Source of the DNA: Oceanicella sp. SM1341
GTDB lineage: Bacteria > Pseudomonadota > Alphaproteobacteria > Rhodobacterales > Rhodobacteraceae
NCBI RefSeq assembly: GCF_003448965.1
Contig: NZ_QRGC01000036.1
Location: 1-43,982 of the forward strand
Length of the DNA stretch: 43,982 bases
Direction: 5' to 3'
Shown here piece after piece: positions 24,551-33,878 of the stretch. The position numbers and the translations under genes are program-made. Below the pieces are notes generated by a model. It was not told the DNA's origin. It worked only from the letters and a program-made list of their open reading frames with translations, and did not search any database. Position 1 is the stretch's first letter. The number at the start of each line of letters is the position of its first letter.

Positions 24551-25187
24551 GGTCATCGAGATCACTGTCTATCGCCTCGACGAGCTTTCCGATGCAGCCA
24601 GGGACAAAGCCCGCGTCTGGTATCGTGAGGGTGGCTTCGACGATGACTGGTACGATGCCGTCTATGAGGATTTCCAGCGCGTCGCCGAAATCCTCGGGCT
24701 GAACCTCAAGACCCGAACCGTCCGGTTGATGGGCGGCGGCACTCGGCAAGACCCCTGCATCTGGTTCCGGGGCTTCTGGAGCCAAGGCGATGGCGCCTGC
24801 TTCGAAACTTTCTATGCCTACCGCAAGGGCGCCCCACGCCTGATCCGGGAATATGCGCCTAAGGACACCGAACTGCACCGCATCGCCGATGCCCTGCAGG
24901 CGATCCAGCGGCGCAATTTCTACCAGATTCGCGCCGAGGCCACCCATCGCGGCCATTATTACCATGAGTATTGCATGGGGATCTCGGTCGAGCACGACAG
25001 CCCGTCGTATCAGGGCATGACCGCCGATGCTGAAGACACCATAATTGAGGCACTGCGCGATCTCGCCCGCTGGCTCTATCGCCAGCTCGAGCGCGAGTTT
25101 GACTATCTGTCGTCGGATGACGTCGTCGATGAGACCATCGTCGCCAACGGCTACACCTTCACTGAAGCCGGCCAACGGTTTGGGTGA
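24543..25187 (+). CDS. Conserved element protein often labelled 'antitoxin of TA stability system'
   Basis: A 214-aa soluble protein starting MSEVIEITVYRLDEL, with characteristic segments ARVWYREGGFDDDWYD, RTVRLMGGGTRQDPCIWF, GACFETFYAY and RDLARWLYRQLEREFDYL. Homologues in alphaproteobacterial plasmids and ICEs are often annotated as an antitoxin of a toxin-antitoxin stability system. I see no antitoxin-like DNA-binding fold (AbrB, RHH, HTH) and no toxin next to it, so that label should be treated as unproven. It overlaps the previous gene by 8 bases and faces the Fic gene with an 11-bp gap. Confidence 0.75.
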   Translation: MSEVIEITVYRLDELSDAARDKARVWYREGGFDDDWYDAVYEDFQRVAEILGLNLKTRTVRLMGGGTRQDPCIWFRGFWSQGDGACFETFYAYRKGAPRLIREYAPKDTELHRIADALQAIQRRNFYQIRAEATHRGHYYHEYCMGISVEHDSPSYQGMTADAEDTIIEALRDLARWLYRQLEREFDYLSSDDVVDETIVANGYTFTEAGQRFG

Positions 25188-25198
25188 GGAGGCTCGTC

Positions 25199-26743
25199 TC
25201 AGAACTCGTCCTGCAACTCCGCATAGATGGCTTCGATCCGGTCGGCCTCCTCGTCGGTCAGAGCGGCGAACTCCTTCGCTCTGGCGCGTCCGGAAAGCCT
25301 GCCACCGTTCTGGTGCAGGAAACGAAACAGCAGGTCGAGCACGCGGTCCGGCATGTCGATCAGGCCCGAGACGTGGGACTTGAACCCGTCATAGGCACGC
25401 AGGAACCGGGTCTCTGCTGGCAGGTCATGGTCGATTGTCTGGGCCACGCAGGCGAAGAGGAATTCGGCATGGGGCGTGGCATCGAAGAAGCGATAGAAAT
25501 CTCCGGTGTCGTTCAGCACCTCGACGTTCCCGCGATCGGTTGGGCGCCAGCTGACATGGGGCAGCAGTCGACGCGAATAGCTCTCGAGCACCTGCCGGTA
25601 GGCGTCGATGCGCTCGAGGATCACCGCCGACACCGGGAAGACCAGCCCGGGCGGATTGAAGCCGCGCTCAGCAAGCACGTGGTGGATCAGGTAGCGATGA
25701 AGGCGCCCGTTGCCGTCCTCGAACGGGTGGATATAGACGAATCCGAAGGCGAGGTCGGCAGCCGCCAGAACAGGGTCGAGCCCCGGGGCGATATCGCGGT
25801 CGAACGCTTCGAGCCCGGCGATCAGCGCAGGCAGGTCTTCATGCCGGGCGCTGACGTGATCGGGCAGGGGGGCGCCGGTCGTGCGGTCATGCTCGCCAAT
25901 GAAGCCGCCGTCCTGCCGCAGACCCAGATGGACGAAGCGGGCATCGCCGATGACGATGCGTTGCAGGCGTTCGAGTTCTGCCCGGTCGATCGGATGCCGC
26001 CCGGCTTCACCGATGATCTGGCCCCAGCGCCGGATACGATCCTGGGGCGGGTTCTCGCCTTCGATCTGGAAACTCGACCGTGAATCCTTGAGCAGCAGGA
26101 AGGCCGCCGTGCGCGCAAGCAGATCGGCGGGCACTTCGGCCAGCACCGCGCGGGCTTCGGCTGCCAGATCGCGGGCGATGAAGGCCTCGATTGCCGGAGT
26201 GCGGAAGATCATCGGGCAGAAATCCGGGGTGCCGGGCAGGTTGTTGCGGACCCGGTGGCGCGGCGAGGGGGCGCCCTCTGCGTCCCATTGGAGCCTGGCA
26301 TCGACCACGGGCGCATAATTTCCGCGCGTGGCGTCGGGCAGATCCAATTCTGCGCCGAGGAGCCACTCATAGAGGAACCAGATCCTGCGCGCGTAACTGC
26401 CCGTCGGGGCAGCCTCGACAATGGCCTGGATCGGCTCCGGTCCGGTTGCCTTGAACAGTTGCTTGAGAACTGCCAGATCCAGCCCCTCGTAGCGTAGCGC
26501 GAAGGTCAGGTGACCGATGAGGCTCGCCTCGGGTGCATGGCGGGGCGTGTAGAGGCGCCAGCCGTCGGCCGCGTAGACCTTGTGACGTGGGCCGATGGCG
26601 GAAAGTGTCCGGGGCAGGGGCGTTGCGAGCGCATAGGCATCGATCAGCGCAGCATAGCCCGCAGGCGTGGCCTCCTCGGGGAGCCAGCGCTCGTGAAAAA
26701 CGGTTACGGTACCTGAAAACGGATTCCTTTGCGCCTGTTCCAT
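25199..26743 (-). CDS. Fic family protein (predicted AMP transferase)
   Basis: A 514-aa protein on the strand opposite to its backbone neighbours. The Fic core motif HPFEDGNGR is at 339-347, with complete catalytic His and phosphate-binding Asn/Gly/Arg. An inhibitory-helix motif of the form SxxxEG (SFQIEG, 224-229) lies N-terminal to it, as in class II Fic proteins, where its Glu blocks ATP binding. The N-terminal 200 residues and the C-terminal region after 400 (possibly winged helix, GGRLSGRARAKEFAAL) are less conserved. Such proteins AMPylate protein targets and are common accessory genes. It is likely a later insertion between the 214-aa gene and the helicase. The target is unknown. Confidence 0.92.
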   Translation of the reverse strand: MEQAQRNPFSGTVTVFHERWLPEEATPAGYAALIDAYALATPLPRTLSAIGPRHKVYAADGWRLYTPRHAPEASLIGHLTFALRYEGLDLAVLKQLFKATGPEPIQAIVEAAPTGSYARRIWFLYEWLLGAELDLPDATRGNYAPVVDARLQWDAEGAPSPRHRVRNNLPGTPDFCPMIFRTPAIEAFIARDLAAEARAVLAEVPADLLARTAAFLLLKDSRSSFQIEGENPPQDRIRRWGQIIGEAGRHPIDRAELERLQRIVIGDARFVHLGLRQDGGFIGEHDRTTGAPLPDHVSARHEDLPALIAGLEAFDRDIAPGLDPVLAAADLAFGFVYIHPFEDGNGRLHRYLIHHVLAERGFNPPGLVFPVSAVILERIDAYRQVLESYSRRLLPHVSWRPTDRGNVEVLNDTGDFYRFFDATPHAEFLFACVAQTIDHDLPAETRFLRAYDGFKSHVSGLIDMPDRVLDLLFRFLHQNGGRLSGRARAKEFAALTDEEADRIEAIYAELQDEF

Positions 26744-26890
26744 GAAATTCAGTTCCTGGTCCCGATGATTGATCTTAAGTCATTGCATCTCATGAATATC
26801 GATTACAATCAATGAGGTCTTACGAAAGTTGATGGCGGAGCGCTGTCGCCCTCGGGTCTGCGAGGTGATGGGGCATGAGGTGCCGAGGCA

Positions 26891-26978
26891 GAGAGGGGCG
26901 CCGGGACGGGGTGAGCCCCGGCGGTTGAGAGAGAGCGCTGTCCGGGCTTGTCCCTCCTGCTCTCCGAGGATCCCCGAC
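26891..26978 (+). promoter_or_regulatory. Possible divergent relative (D) of the conserved leader
   Basis: From GAGAGG (26891) to the helicase ATG is 88 nt, close to the 84-85 nt of copies A-C. It contains GACGGGGTGAG, similar to GACGGGTTGAG of copies A and C, and a GAGAGAG stretch at the equivalent place. Pairing differs: GGGAC (26903-26907) with GTCCC (26950-26954), and GCCC-GG (26915-26921, one bulged C) with CCGGGC (26942-26947). Homology is plausible but not secure. Confidence 0.4.
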
Positions 26979-29900
26979 ATGAACATCTCGTCTCCCGTGA
27001 CCGATCCGGTCACGCCGCTCGGCGCCGCACCCGCGATCCTGGCCGCCGCCAATCTCCTCCTTCCCCATCTCGAACGCGGCCAGCGCGTCGATACCGCGGA
27101 CCTCCGCAGTGCCATGGAAAGCGCATTCGGCGCCTCCGACGCCAGTGGCGCCTGGGACTGGAAGCTCGCCTATGAGGCTTGCGAGGTCGCCACGGTTCTC
27201 TTCCTGCGCAAATACGGAAAGGCGCTGTTCCGCAAAGCCGGCTCTCCGGTTTCCCGGCTCAGGCTACTGGAGAAAATCGGGGGGTTGCTGCCCACGCAGA
27301 CCCGCCGCACCGAGGAAAGCCAGAGCTTCCAGCAGTTCAGCACGCCTATGCCTCTCAGCTTTGCCGCCCTGACCGCGGCCGCGATCACGCCCGATGACGT
27401 GGTGCTGGAACCCTCGGCCGGTACCGGCCTTATGGCGATCCTGGCCCAGAGCGTCGGCGGTTCGCTGATCCTCAACGAACTCGCCGAGACCCGCGCCGAT
27501 CTTCTCTCTTCCCTCTTTCCGGCCTTTCCCGTCACCCGGTTCGACGCCGCCCAGATCGACGACTATCTGGCCACTGACGCCATGCCGTCTGTAGTTCTGA
27601 TGAACCCACCTTTCTCGGTCATGGCCAATGTCGAGGGACGGATGGCGGATGCTGCGTATCGTCATGTCGCCTCGGCGTTGGCCCGGCTCGCCCCCGGTGG
27701 ACGACTGGTCACGATCACCGGGGCAAACTTCAGACCGGAGGCACCGACCTGGCGCGATGCCTTCATGCGCCTGCAGGACCGCGGCCGCGTGGTCTTCACC
27801 GCGGCCATCGATGGCGCGGTATTTTCCAGGCACGGCACCAGCATCGACACGCGGTTGACCGTCATCGACAAGTTGCCCGCCGACGATCCGTCAGTCTTCC
27901 CGGCCTCGCCGGGGATCGCACCCGACGTTGCCACGCTGCTCGGCTGGATCGAAAGCCAGCTTCCGCTGCGCTTGCCGGTGTCGCTGCCGAAGGTCGCTTC
28001 TTCCGAGCCGGCGGCTGCCCCGAAGACCGTGCGCGGTTATCTCGCTCGCGCCACAGCGTCCCGACCCGCCGCTGCACCAGCGTCCGATCCCGAGGGGGTG
28101 GAGCTCGAGTATGAGACCGTGGACTGGGCGCCGCCCGAGGGCGCGCGCTTGTCGGACGCGATCTATGAGGAATATGCGCTGCAATCGCTGCGCATCCCCG
28201 GCGCCGAGCCACACCCGACCAGGCTGGTGCAATCCTCCGCCATGGCCTCGGTTGCACCGCCCAAGCCGTCCTACCGCCCCATGCTGCCCGCTGACATCCG
28301 CGCGCGTCTGTCGGACGCCCAGCTTGAAACGGTGATCTATGCCGGGGAAGCCCATGCCGATCATCTCGCCGGCGCATGGACCGTGGACGAGCATTTCGAC
28401 ACTGTGAGCGCCGCGCCAGAGGATGCTGCCGGATCGATCCGCTTTCGACGGGGCTTCATGCTCGGTGACGGAACCGGTGCTGGCAAGGGCCGCCAGTCCG
28501 CCGCCATCATTCTCGACAACTGGCTGCGCGGCCGCCGCAAGGCGGTCTGGATCTCCAAATCCGATAAGCTGATCGAGGATGCGCAACGCGACTGGTCGGC
28601 GCTTGGAATGGAACGCCTGCTCGTCACACCGCTCTCGCGCTTCCCTCAAGGCGCAAAGGTCACGCTGTCGGAAGGCATCCTGTTTATCACCTATGCCACG
28701 CTGCGCTCCGATGACCGCGGAGAGAAGGTTTCACGCGTCAAGCAGATCGTCGAATGGTTGGGCTCAGATTTCGATGGGGTCATCATCTTCGACGAAAGCC
28801 ATGCCATGCAGAATGCCGGAGGCGGCAAGGGAGACCGCGGCGAAATCGCCGCTTCGCAGCAGGGACGCGCAGGCCTGCGGCTCCAGCATGCCCTGCCGGA
28901 TGCCCGCGTGGTCTATGTCTCGGCAACCGGGGCCACGACCGTCCACAACCTCGCCTATGCACAACGGCTCGGTCTCTGGGGTGGCGAGGATTTTCCGTTC
29001 CAGACCCGCGCTGAATTTGTCGAGGCGATTGAGGCTGGCGGCGTCGCGGCCATGGAGGTGCTCGCCCGCGACCTGCGATCCCTCGGCCTCTATACCGCGC
29101 GCTCGCTTTCCTATGACGGCGTCGAATACGAACTGGTCGAGCACAAGCTCACCGACGAGCAGCGCCGCATCTACGATGCTTACGCTGCGGCGTTCGCCGT
29201 GATCCATGGAAACCTGGACGCGGCGATGGAGGCGGCCAACATCACCGGCAGTGAAGGCACGCTAAACCGGCAGGCCAAATCCGCCGCGCGCTCGGCCTTC
29301 GAGAGCACCAAGCAGCGTTTCTTCGGCCATCTGCTGACCTCGATGAAAACCCCGACGCTGATCCGTTCGATCGAAGCCGATCTGGCGGCGGGCCATGCGG
29401 CCGTCATCCAGATCGTCTCGACCGGCGAGGCGCTGACGGAACGGCGGCTGGCCGAGATCCCCACCGACGAATGGAACGATATTTCCGTCGACGTTACGCC
29501 TCGGGAATATGTCGGCTCGTATTTGCAGCATTCCTTCCCGGTGCAGCTCTACGAGCCCTTCACCGACAGCGAGGGCAATCTTTCGTCACGGCCGGTGTTC
29601 CGGGATGGTCAGCCGGTCGAGAGTCGCGAAGCCGTGGCCCGGCGCGACGAGATGCTCGAACAGCTCGGCTCTTTGCCGCCGGTTCCAGGCGCGCTCGACC
29701 AGATCGTCCAGCGCTTCGGCACGGATGTGGTGGCGGAGGTCACGGGGCGCTCGCGCCGGATCGTGCGCAAGGGCGATGGCACATCGGCCCGCCTGGCCGT
29801 CGAGAACCGAGCGCCCTCCGCAAACCTGGCAGAGACCTCGGCCTTCATGGATGACCAGAAGCGCATCCTGGTCTTTTCGGATGCCGGGGGCACGGGACGC

Positions 29901-31301
29901 AGCTACCACGCGGACCTCACAGTGCGGAACCAGCGCCTGCGGGTGCACTACCTGCTGGAGCCGGGCTGGAAGGCCGATGCCGCCATTCAGGGGCTCGGGC
30001 GCACCAACCGCACCAATCAGGCGCAACCACCGCTCTTCCGGCCCATCGCCACGGATGTGAAGGCCGAGAAGCGTTTCCTCAGCACGATCGCCCGTCGTCT
30101 CGACACGCTGGGTGCGATCACGCGCGGGCAGCGCCAGACCGGCGGCCAGGGCCTGTTCCGGCCCGAGGACAATCTGGAATCCGCCTATGCCCGCGATGCG
30201 CTGCGCCAGCTCTATTTGGCTGTAGTGCGCGGCAAGGTCGAGGGCTGCTCGCTGGAGAGGTTTGAATCCGCCACCGGACTGAAGCTGATGGATGCGAACG
30301 GCATCAAGGACGACCTGCCGCCGATCACCACCTTCCTCAATCGCCTGTTGGCTCTGACCATCGAGTTGCAGGGCATCCTGTTCTCGGCCTTCGAGCAGCT
30401 TCTGCAGGCCCGGATCGACGGGGCGATTGCATCCGGTACCTATGACATGGGGCTGGAGACGCTGCGCGCAGAGAGCTTTATCGTCACCGACCGGCAGGTG
30501 ATCCACACCCATCCGGGCACCGGCGCGGAAACCCGGCTCCTGACTCTGACCGAACGCAAGCGCAACCAGCCGGTGACGCTCGCTACAGCCCTGGCGGAAC
30601 TGGATGATCCCTGCGCAAGATTGCTTATCAACGAGCGATCTGGTCGTGCCGCCGTGCAGATCCCGACCACCAGCGTGATGCTGGATGACGGCGAGATCGA
30701 ACGGCGCGTTCGTCTGATCCGGCCGATGGAGGCGATGAACATTCCGGTGCGGGCGATGGGCGAGACCCACTGGGTCGAGGTGGACCACGCTGACTTCGCC
30801 ACGGCCTGGAAGGCGGAGCTTGTGGAAGTGCCGGAGTTTACCGACAGCATCCTGCACATGGTGACCGGGCTCCTGCTGCCGATCTGGAAACGACTGCCGC
30901 AGGACTCCTCCCGCGTCTATCGGCTCCAGACCGATGAGGGCGAGCGCATCATTGGTCGCCGTGTCTCGCCCGCATGGGCAGCAAATGCCGCTACCAGCGG
31001 CGTCGCAACCACCATCACGCCGGACGAGGCCTACACGGCACTCATCGAGGGCCGGACGATCTTCGATTTGGCCGAGGGACTGCAACTACGCCGGTCCCGT
31101 GTCATGGGCGCGAACCGGATCGAGCTCACCGGCTTCACCGATACCATGCGCGATCGGCTGCGCGCCTATGGGCTCTTCAGCGAGATCATTTCCTGGAAAC
31201 TTCGCTTCTTTGTGCCGGTCGGGGAAGCCGGGCCGGAGATCATCGGCAGACTGCTCGACCATTTCCCGGTCGAGCGCATCTCCGGGCGGGAGGCTGCATG
31301 A
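26979..31301 (+). CDS. Methyltransferase-like / strawberry-notch-type helicase fusion
   Basis: A 1440-aa protein from the ATG at 26979, with GAGGA 8 bases upstream; the frame extends further 5' without homology. A SAM-dependent methyltransferase-like domain has motif I LEPSAGTG near 142 and the catalytic-type NPPF near 209. A superfamily 2 helicase domain of the strawberry-notch type follows, with a Walker A variant GDGTGAGKGRQ near 495 and a DExH-like box FDESH near 604. The C-terminal helicase half has SDAGGTGRSYHAD near 965 and GLGRTNRTNQ near 1005, the arginine-finger region. Members are hallmark genes of alphaproteobacterial plasmids and ICEs; a role in protecting or processing element DNA is inferred. 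Its stop overlaps the next start (ATGA). A decayed piece of a second copy lies at 14803-14867. Confidence 0.93.
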   Translation: MNISSPVTDPVTPLGAAPAILAAANLLLPHLERGQRVDTADLRSAMESAFGASDASGAWDWKLAYEACEVATVLFLRKYGKALFRKAGSPVSRLRLLEKIGGLLPTQTRRTEESQSFQQFSTPMPLSFAALTAAAITPDDVVLEPSAGTGLMAILAQSVGGSLILNELAETRADLLSSLFPAFPVTRFDAAQIDDYLATDAMPSVVLMNPPFSVMANVEGRMADAAYRHVASALARLAPGGRLVTITGANFRPEAPTWRDAFMRLQDRGRVVFTAAIDGAVFSRHGTSIDTRLTVIDKLPADDPSVFPASPGIAPDVATLLGWIESQLPLRLPVSLPKVASSEPAAAPKTVRGYLARATASRPAAAPASDPEGVELEYETVDWAPPEGARLSDAIYEEYALQSLRIPGAEPHPTRLVQSSAMASVAPPKPSYRPMLPADIRARLSDAQLETVIYAGEAHADHLAGAWTVDEHFDTVSAAPEDAAGSIRFRRGFMLGDGTGAGKGRQSAAIILDNWLRGRRKAVWISKSDKLIEDAQRDWSALGMERLLVTPLSRFPQGAKVTLSEGILFITYATLRSDDRGEKVSRVKQIVEWLGSDFDGVIIFDESHAMQNAGGGKGDRGEIAASQQGRAGLRLQHALPDARVVYVSATGATTVHNLAYAQRLGLWGGEDFPFQTRAEFVEAIEAGGVAAMEVLARDLRSLGLYTARSLSYDGVEYELVEHKLTDEQRRIYDAYAAAFAVIHGNLDAAMEAANITGSEGTLNRQAKSAARSAFESTKQRFFGHLLTSMKTPTLIRSIEADLAAGHAAVIQIVSTGEALTERRLAEIPTDEWNDISVDVTPREYVGSYLQHSFPVQLYEPFTDSEGNLSSRPVFRDGQPVESREAVARRDEMLEQLGSLPPVPGALDQIVQRFGTDVVAEVTGRSRRIVRKGDGTSARLAVENRAPSANLAETSAFMDDQKRILVFSDAGGTGRSYHADLTVRNQRLRVHYLLEPGWKADAAIQGLGRTNRTNQAQPPLFRPIATDVKAEKRFLSTIARRLDTLGAITRGQRQTGGQGLFRPEDNLESAYARDALRQLYLAVVRGKVEGCSLERFESATGLKLMDANGIKDDLPPITTFLNRLLALTIELQGILFSAFEQLLQARIDGAIASGTYDMGLETLRAESFIVTDRQVIHTHPGTGAETRLLTLTERKRNQPVTLATALAELDDPCARLLINERSGRAAVQIPTTSVMLDDGEIERRVRLIRPMEAMNIPVRAMGETHWVEVDHADFATAWKAELVEVPEFTDSILHMVTGLLLPIWKRLPQDSSRVYRLQTDEGERIIGRRVSPAWAANAATSGVATTITPDEAYTALIEGRTIFDLAEGLQLRRSRVMGANRIELTGFTDTMRDRLRAYGLFSEIISWKLRFFVPVGEAGPEIIGRLLDHFPVERISGREAA

Positions 31302-32347
31302 TGGCACGTCTCAACGCTTCCGAGCTGGCGCAGCGTCTCGGCCGAGAGGCCGAGGCTGTTTGCCGCCACTATCTCTCGAACGGGCGCAAACAGGGCAATT
31401 ACTGGCAGGTCGGCGATGTGCAGAACAGTCCCGGCCGCTCCATGTTCGTCCGTCTGACCGGGCCGGAATCGGGCAAGGGCGCGGCCGGCAAATGGACCGA
31501 TGCGCAGAGCGGGGAACATGGCGATCTGCTCGACGTGATCGGCGAAAGCCTCGGCCTTATCGATTTTGCTGACGTTGCCGAGGAAGCCCGCCGCTTCCTC
31601 AGCCTGCCGCATCCCGAACCGGAGCCACAGTCCCGCAAGTTCCGAACACCGCCGGTACCATCCGGATCGTCCGAAGCGGCCCGCCGGCTCTGGCGCATGA
31701 CCCGGCCATTGATCGGCAGCCTCGCGGAGACGTATTTACGCGGACGCGGCATTACGGATTTACGCGGAACCGCGAACCTGCGGTTCCATCCGACCTGCTA
31801 CTGGCGACCCGAGGGCGATGGGCCGACAGAGGCATGGCCCGCCATGATTGCCGCGGTGACCGACCTCGATGGCAAGATCACCGGCGCGCATCGCACCTGG
31901 CTCCAACGTGACGGCTCTGGCAAGGCGCCTCTTGATCCGCCGAGAAAGGCGATGGGAGACCTGCTCGGAAACGCCGTCCGGTTTGGCGAGGCGCAGGATG
32001 TCATGGCGGCAGGCGAGGGGATCGAAACCATCCTCTCGCTGCGGCAGGCATTGCCGTTCCTGCCGATGGCCTCCGCACTTTCAGCCGGGCATCTCTCCGC
32101 CATCCAGTTCTCCCCGCATCTGCGCAGGCTCTATATCGTCCGCGACAACGATCCGGCAGGTGACGCCGCGCGGGACAGCCTGCTGGACCGGGCCATCGGG
32201 GCCGGGATCGAGGCAATCACGCTTTCGCCCATGCTGGGAGATTTCAACGATGATCTCGTCAGCTTCGGCCTGGAGGCGCTTCGGGCGCAGATCCGGGTGC
32301 AGATCGCCCCCGAGGACGTCAGCCGCTTCATGGCGCTTGCGTCATAG
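31298..32347 (+). CDS. TOPRIM-domain protein (phage/plasmid primase-like)
   Basis: A 349-aa protein starting at tandem ATGs (31298/31301), 5 bases after GGGAGG and overlapping the helicase stop. The N-terminal region (about 1-105, NYWQVGDVQNSPGRSMFVRL and KWTDAQSGEHGDLLDVI) resembles the zinc-ribbon/primase-associated part of DUF7146 proteins, although no clear CxxC pair is seen. Region 130-235 is the connector. The TOPRIM domain follows, with GEGIET (239-244) carrying the catalytic Glu and VRDNDPAG (281-288) carrying the metal-binding Asp pair. It probably primes or processes element DNA together with the upstream helicase. Confidence 0.88.
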   Translation: MMARLNASELAQRLGREAEAVCRHYLSNGRKQGNYWQVGDVQNSPGRSMFVRLTGPESGKGAAGKWTDAQSGEHGDLLDVIGESLGLIDFADVAEEARRFLSLPHPEPEPQSRKFRTPPVPSGSSEAARRLWRMTRPLIGSLAETYLRGRGITDLRGTANLRFHPTCYWRPEGDGPTEAWPAMIAAVTDLDGKITGAHRTWLQRDGSGKAPLDPPRKAMGDLLGNAVRFGEAQDVMAAGEGIETILSLRQALPFLPMASALSAGHLSAIQFSPHLRRLYIVRDNDPAGDAARDSLLDRAIGAGIEAITLSPMLGDFNDDLVSFGLEALRAQIRVQIAPEDVSRFMALAS

Positions 32348-32653
32348 CCAGAGAGGGCCGTGATCGGAGATAACCGATCCCGCCATGGGCAAGGGGGTGC
32401 GGCACCTCGGCAAGGAGACCGCGCCTTGGCCTTCTTGAGAGGGCGAGCGGCCCACAAACGCTCCGGCCCGGCAATGGCGGCGCCCGACTGATTTCCGTCG
32501 GCGGCAAAGCCGCCTTTACAGCGCGAAACAAATCAGCCGGGCTTTGCCATCAAGGCCCTCGCAAAGAGCTCGGGCTGTCAGACCGGAGCGCCCGTGGGCT
32601 TGTCGTCGCCATGAAGGCCGCGACGGTCGCGGTCCAGCCGAAGGACACATCCC
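32348..32653 (+). other. 306-bp structured leader of the DUF2493 gene
   Basis: No gene is supported. It contains hairpins GATCGG-AGATAA-CCGATC (32362-32379) and GGCGGC-AAA-GCCGCC followed by TTT (32500-32517), the latter terminator-like but with a short T run. Long untranslated leaders with several hairpins precede several backbone genes of this element. Confidence 0.45.
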
Positions 32654-33580
32654 ATGTATGCCCATGACGAATTCGAACCCGATCACAGCACATCTCCCAC
32701 TGGCCATGTCATTGAAGCGCTCGAACTCTATGGCTACCGTCCAGCCGAGGGCGAGGCCGATCCCCGGATCACGCCCGAGGACACCGCCATCCAGGGCGCG
32801 GTTGCCGACATCTTCGATGCTCTGATTTCCACCATGGCCGACACCAGCCTCGATTTCGACCTCGACGAGATCATGTGGTCCACCGTCAATACCTTCCACC
32901 GCGCCGTCGAGCGGATCGAACGCAAACTCGATGATAACGAGCAGGCCCAGAAGCGCCTTCAGCGCGAACAGGACGGAAGCGAGGTGAAATCCGTCCAGCT
33001 GGAGACCCTGATCGGCATCGGACAAAACCTGATCGAGCGCCGCGACAGCATGGAGACCTTCCGCGAGACCGCCGCCGACCTCTACCTGCGCAGCACAGGC
33101 ACGCCCTGGTCGCCGCGCTCCGGATCTCGGGTCAACCATCGCCAGATGACCTCGGCCATGATCGACAGCCGAGATTTTCTCGCCGCAAAACGCCGGGCCG
33201 ACAATGAAGTGCATTTGCCCGCAGGGCCGAAGATTGCCTTCTCGGGCGGGGACACCACCGATCACCGGCTGATCTGGGACAAGCTCGATCAGGTTCATGC
33301 CAGGCACCCTAACATGGTGCTCCTGCACGGAGGTTCGCCGAAAGGGGCGGAACGCATCGCGGCCACTTGGGCCGACAACCGCAAGGTCGCGCAGGTCGCC
33401 TTCAAGCCCGACTGGACGAAACACGCCAAGGCCGCGCCCTTCAAGCGCAATGACCGAATGCTCGAAGCAATGCCGATCGGGGTCATCATCTTCCCCGGAA
33501 CCGGCATCCAGGAAAACCTGGCAGACAAGGCCCGCAAGATGGGCATCTCGGTCTATCGCCTCGCAAAGGGCAGCGCGTGA
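32654..33580 (+). CDS. DUF2493 / SLOG-domain protein
   Basis: A 308-aa protein. Residues about 1-180 are helical and acidic (VERIERKLDDNEQAQKRLQ suggests a coiled coil at about 93-125). The C-terminal 120 residues form a DUF2493 domain of the SLOG Rossmann-like superfamily: KIAFSGGDTTDH near 193, VLLHGGSPKGAERIAATWA near 222 with the GGxxxGAE-type nucleotide-ligand loop, FKPDW and NDRMLEAMPIGVIIFPG. SLOG proteins bind or generate nucleotide ligands; this subfamily's role on plasmids is unknown. It is the last backbone gene before the 33.6-42.4 kb cargo. Confidence 0.88.
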   Translation: MYAHDEFEPDHSTSPTGHVIEALELYGYRPAEGEADPRITPEDTAIQGAVADIFDALISTMADTSLDFDLDEIMWSTVNTFHRAVERIERKLDDNEQAQKRLQREQDGSEVKSVQLETLIGIGQNLIERRDSMETFRETAADLYLRSTGTPWSPRSGSRVNHRQMTSAMIDSRDFLAAKRRADNEVHLPAGPKIAFSGGDTTDHRLIWDKLDQVHARHPNMVLLHGGSPKGAERIAATWADNRKVAQVAFKPDWTKHAKAAPFKRNDRMLEAMPIGVIIFPGTGIQENLADKARKMGISVYRLAKGSA

Positions 33581-33878
33581 GCGCTGCACTTCCACGAAAT
33601 GACCGCGCAGCTTCCTGCTTCCGCTACGGTGGGCGCAAGCGGCCTGACGGCAGCGCGGCATGGTAACCGCAGAAACTATGTTGAAGCAGCCGGTCGCGCG
33701 ACCTGCAGCAGAGGTCTACCCGGTCAGCCGATCGGGGCGGGAAGCAGCCTTACGGCGGCGCGGCACGGTAGCTCCAGCGAAGCTGAAGAGCGGTCCCTCA
33801 AGTAGCACGCGGCGAGGTGGGCGTGAGCGCCACTTTTCTGGTGGATTGACAAGGTGTCAACACTGCCTTGTGGCGGAA
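33581..33878. repeat. Backbone/cargo junction with a 32-bp imperfect direct repeat
   Basis: No gene is supported in this 298-bp stretch. Two direct copies of a 32-bp unit lie at 33637-33668 and 33742-33773, 105 bp apart and identical in 26 of 32 positions (core GCGCGGCA). The site is exactly where the plus-strand backbone stops and the minus-strand cargo begins, so it may be scar or duplication from insertion. Confidence 0.5.

Noticed and set aside
29586-31085. Long minus-strand frame opposite the helicase
   Set aside because: No domain signature; the plus strand carries helicase motifs throughout.
32516-33661. 381-codon minus-strand frame opposite DUF2493
   Set aside because: Antisense shadow; the plus strand has the SLOG motif.
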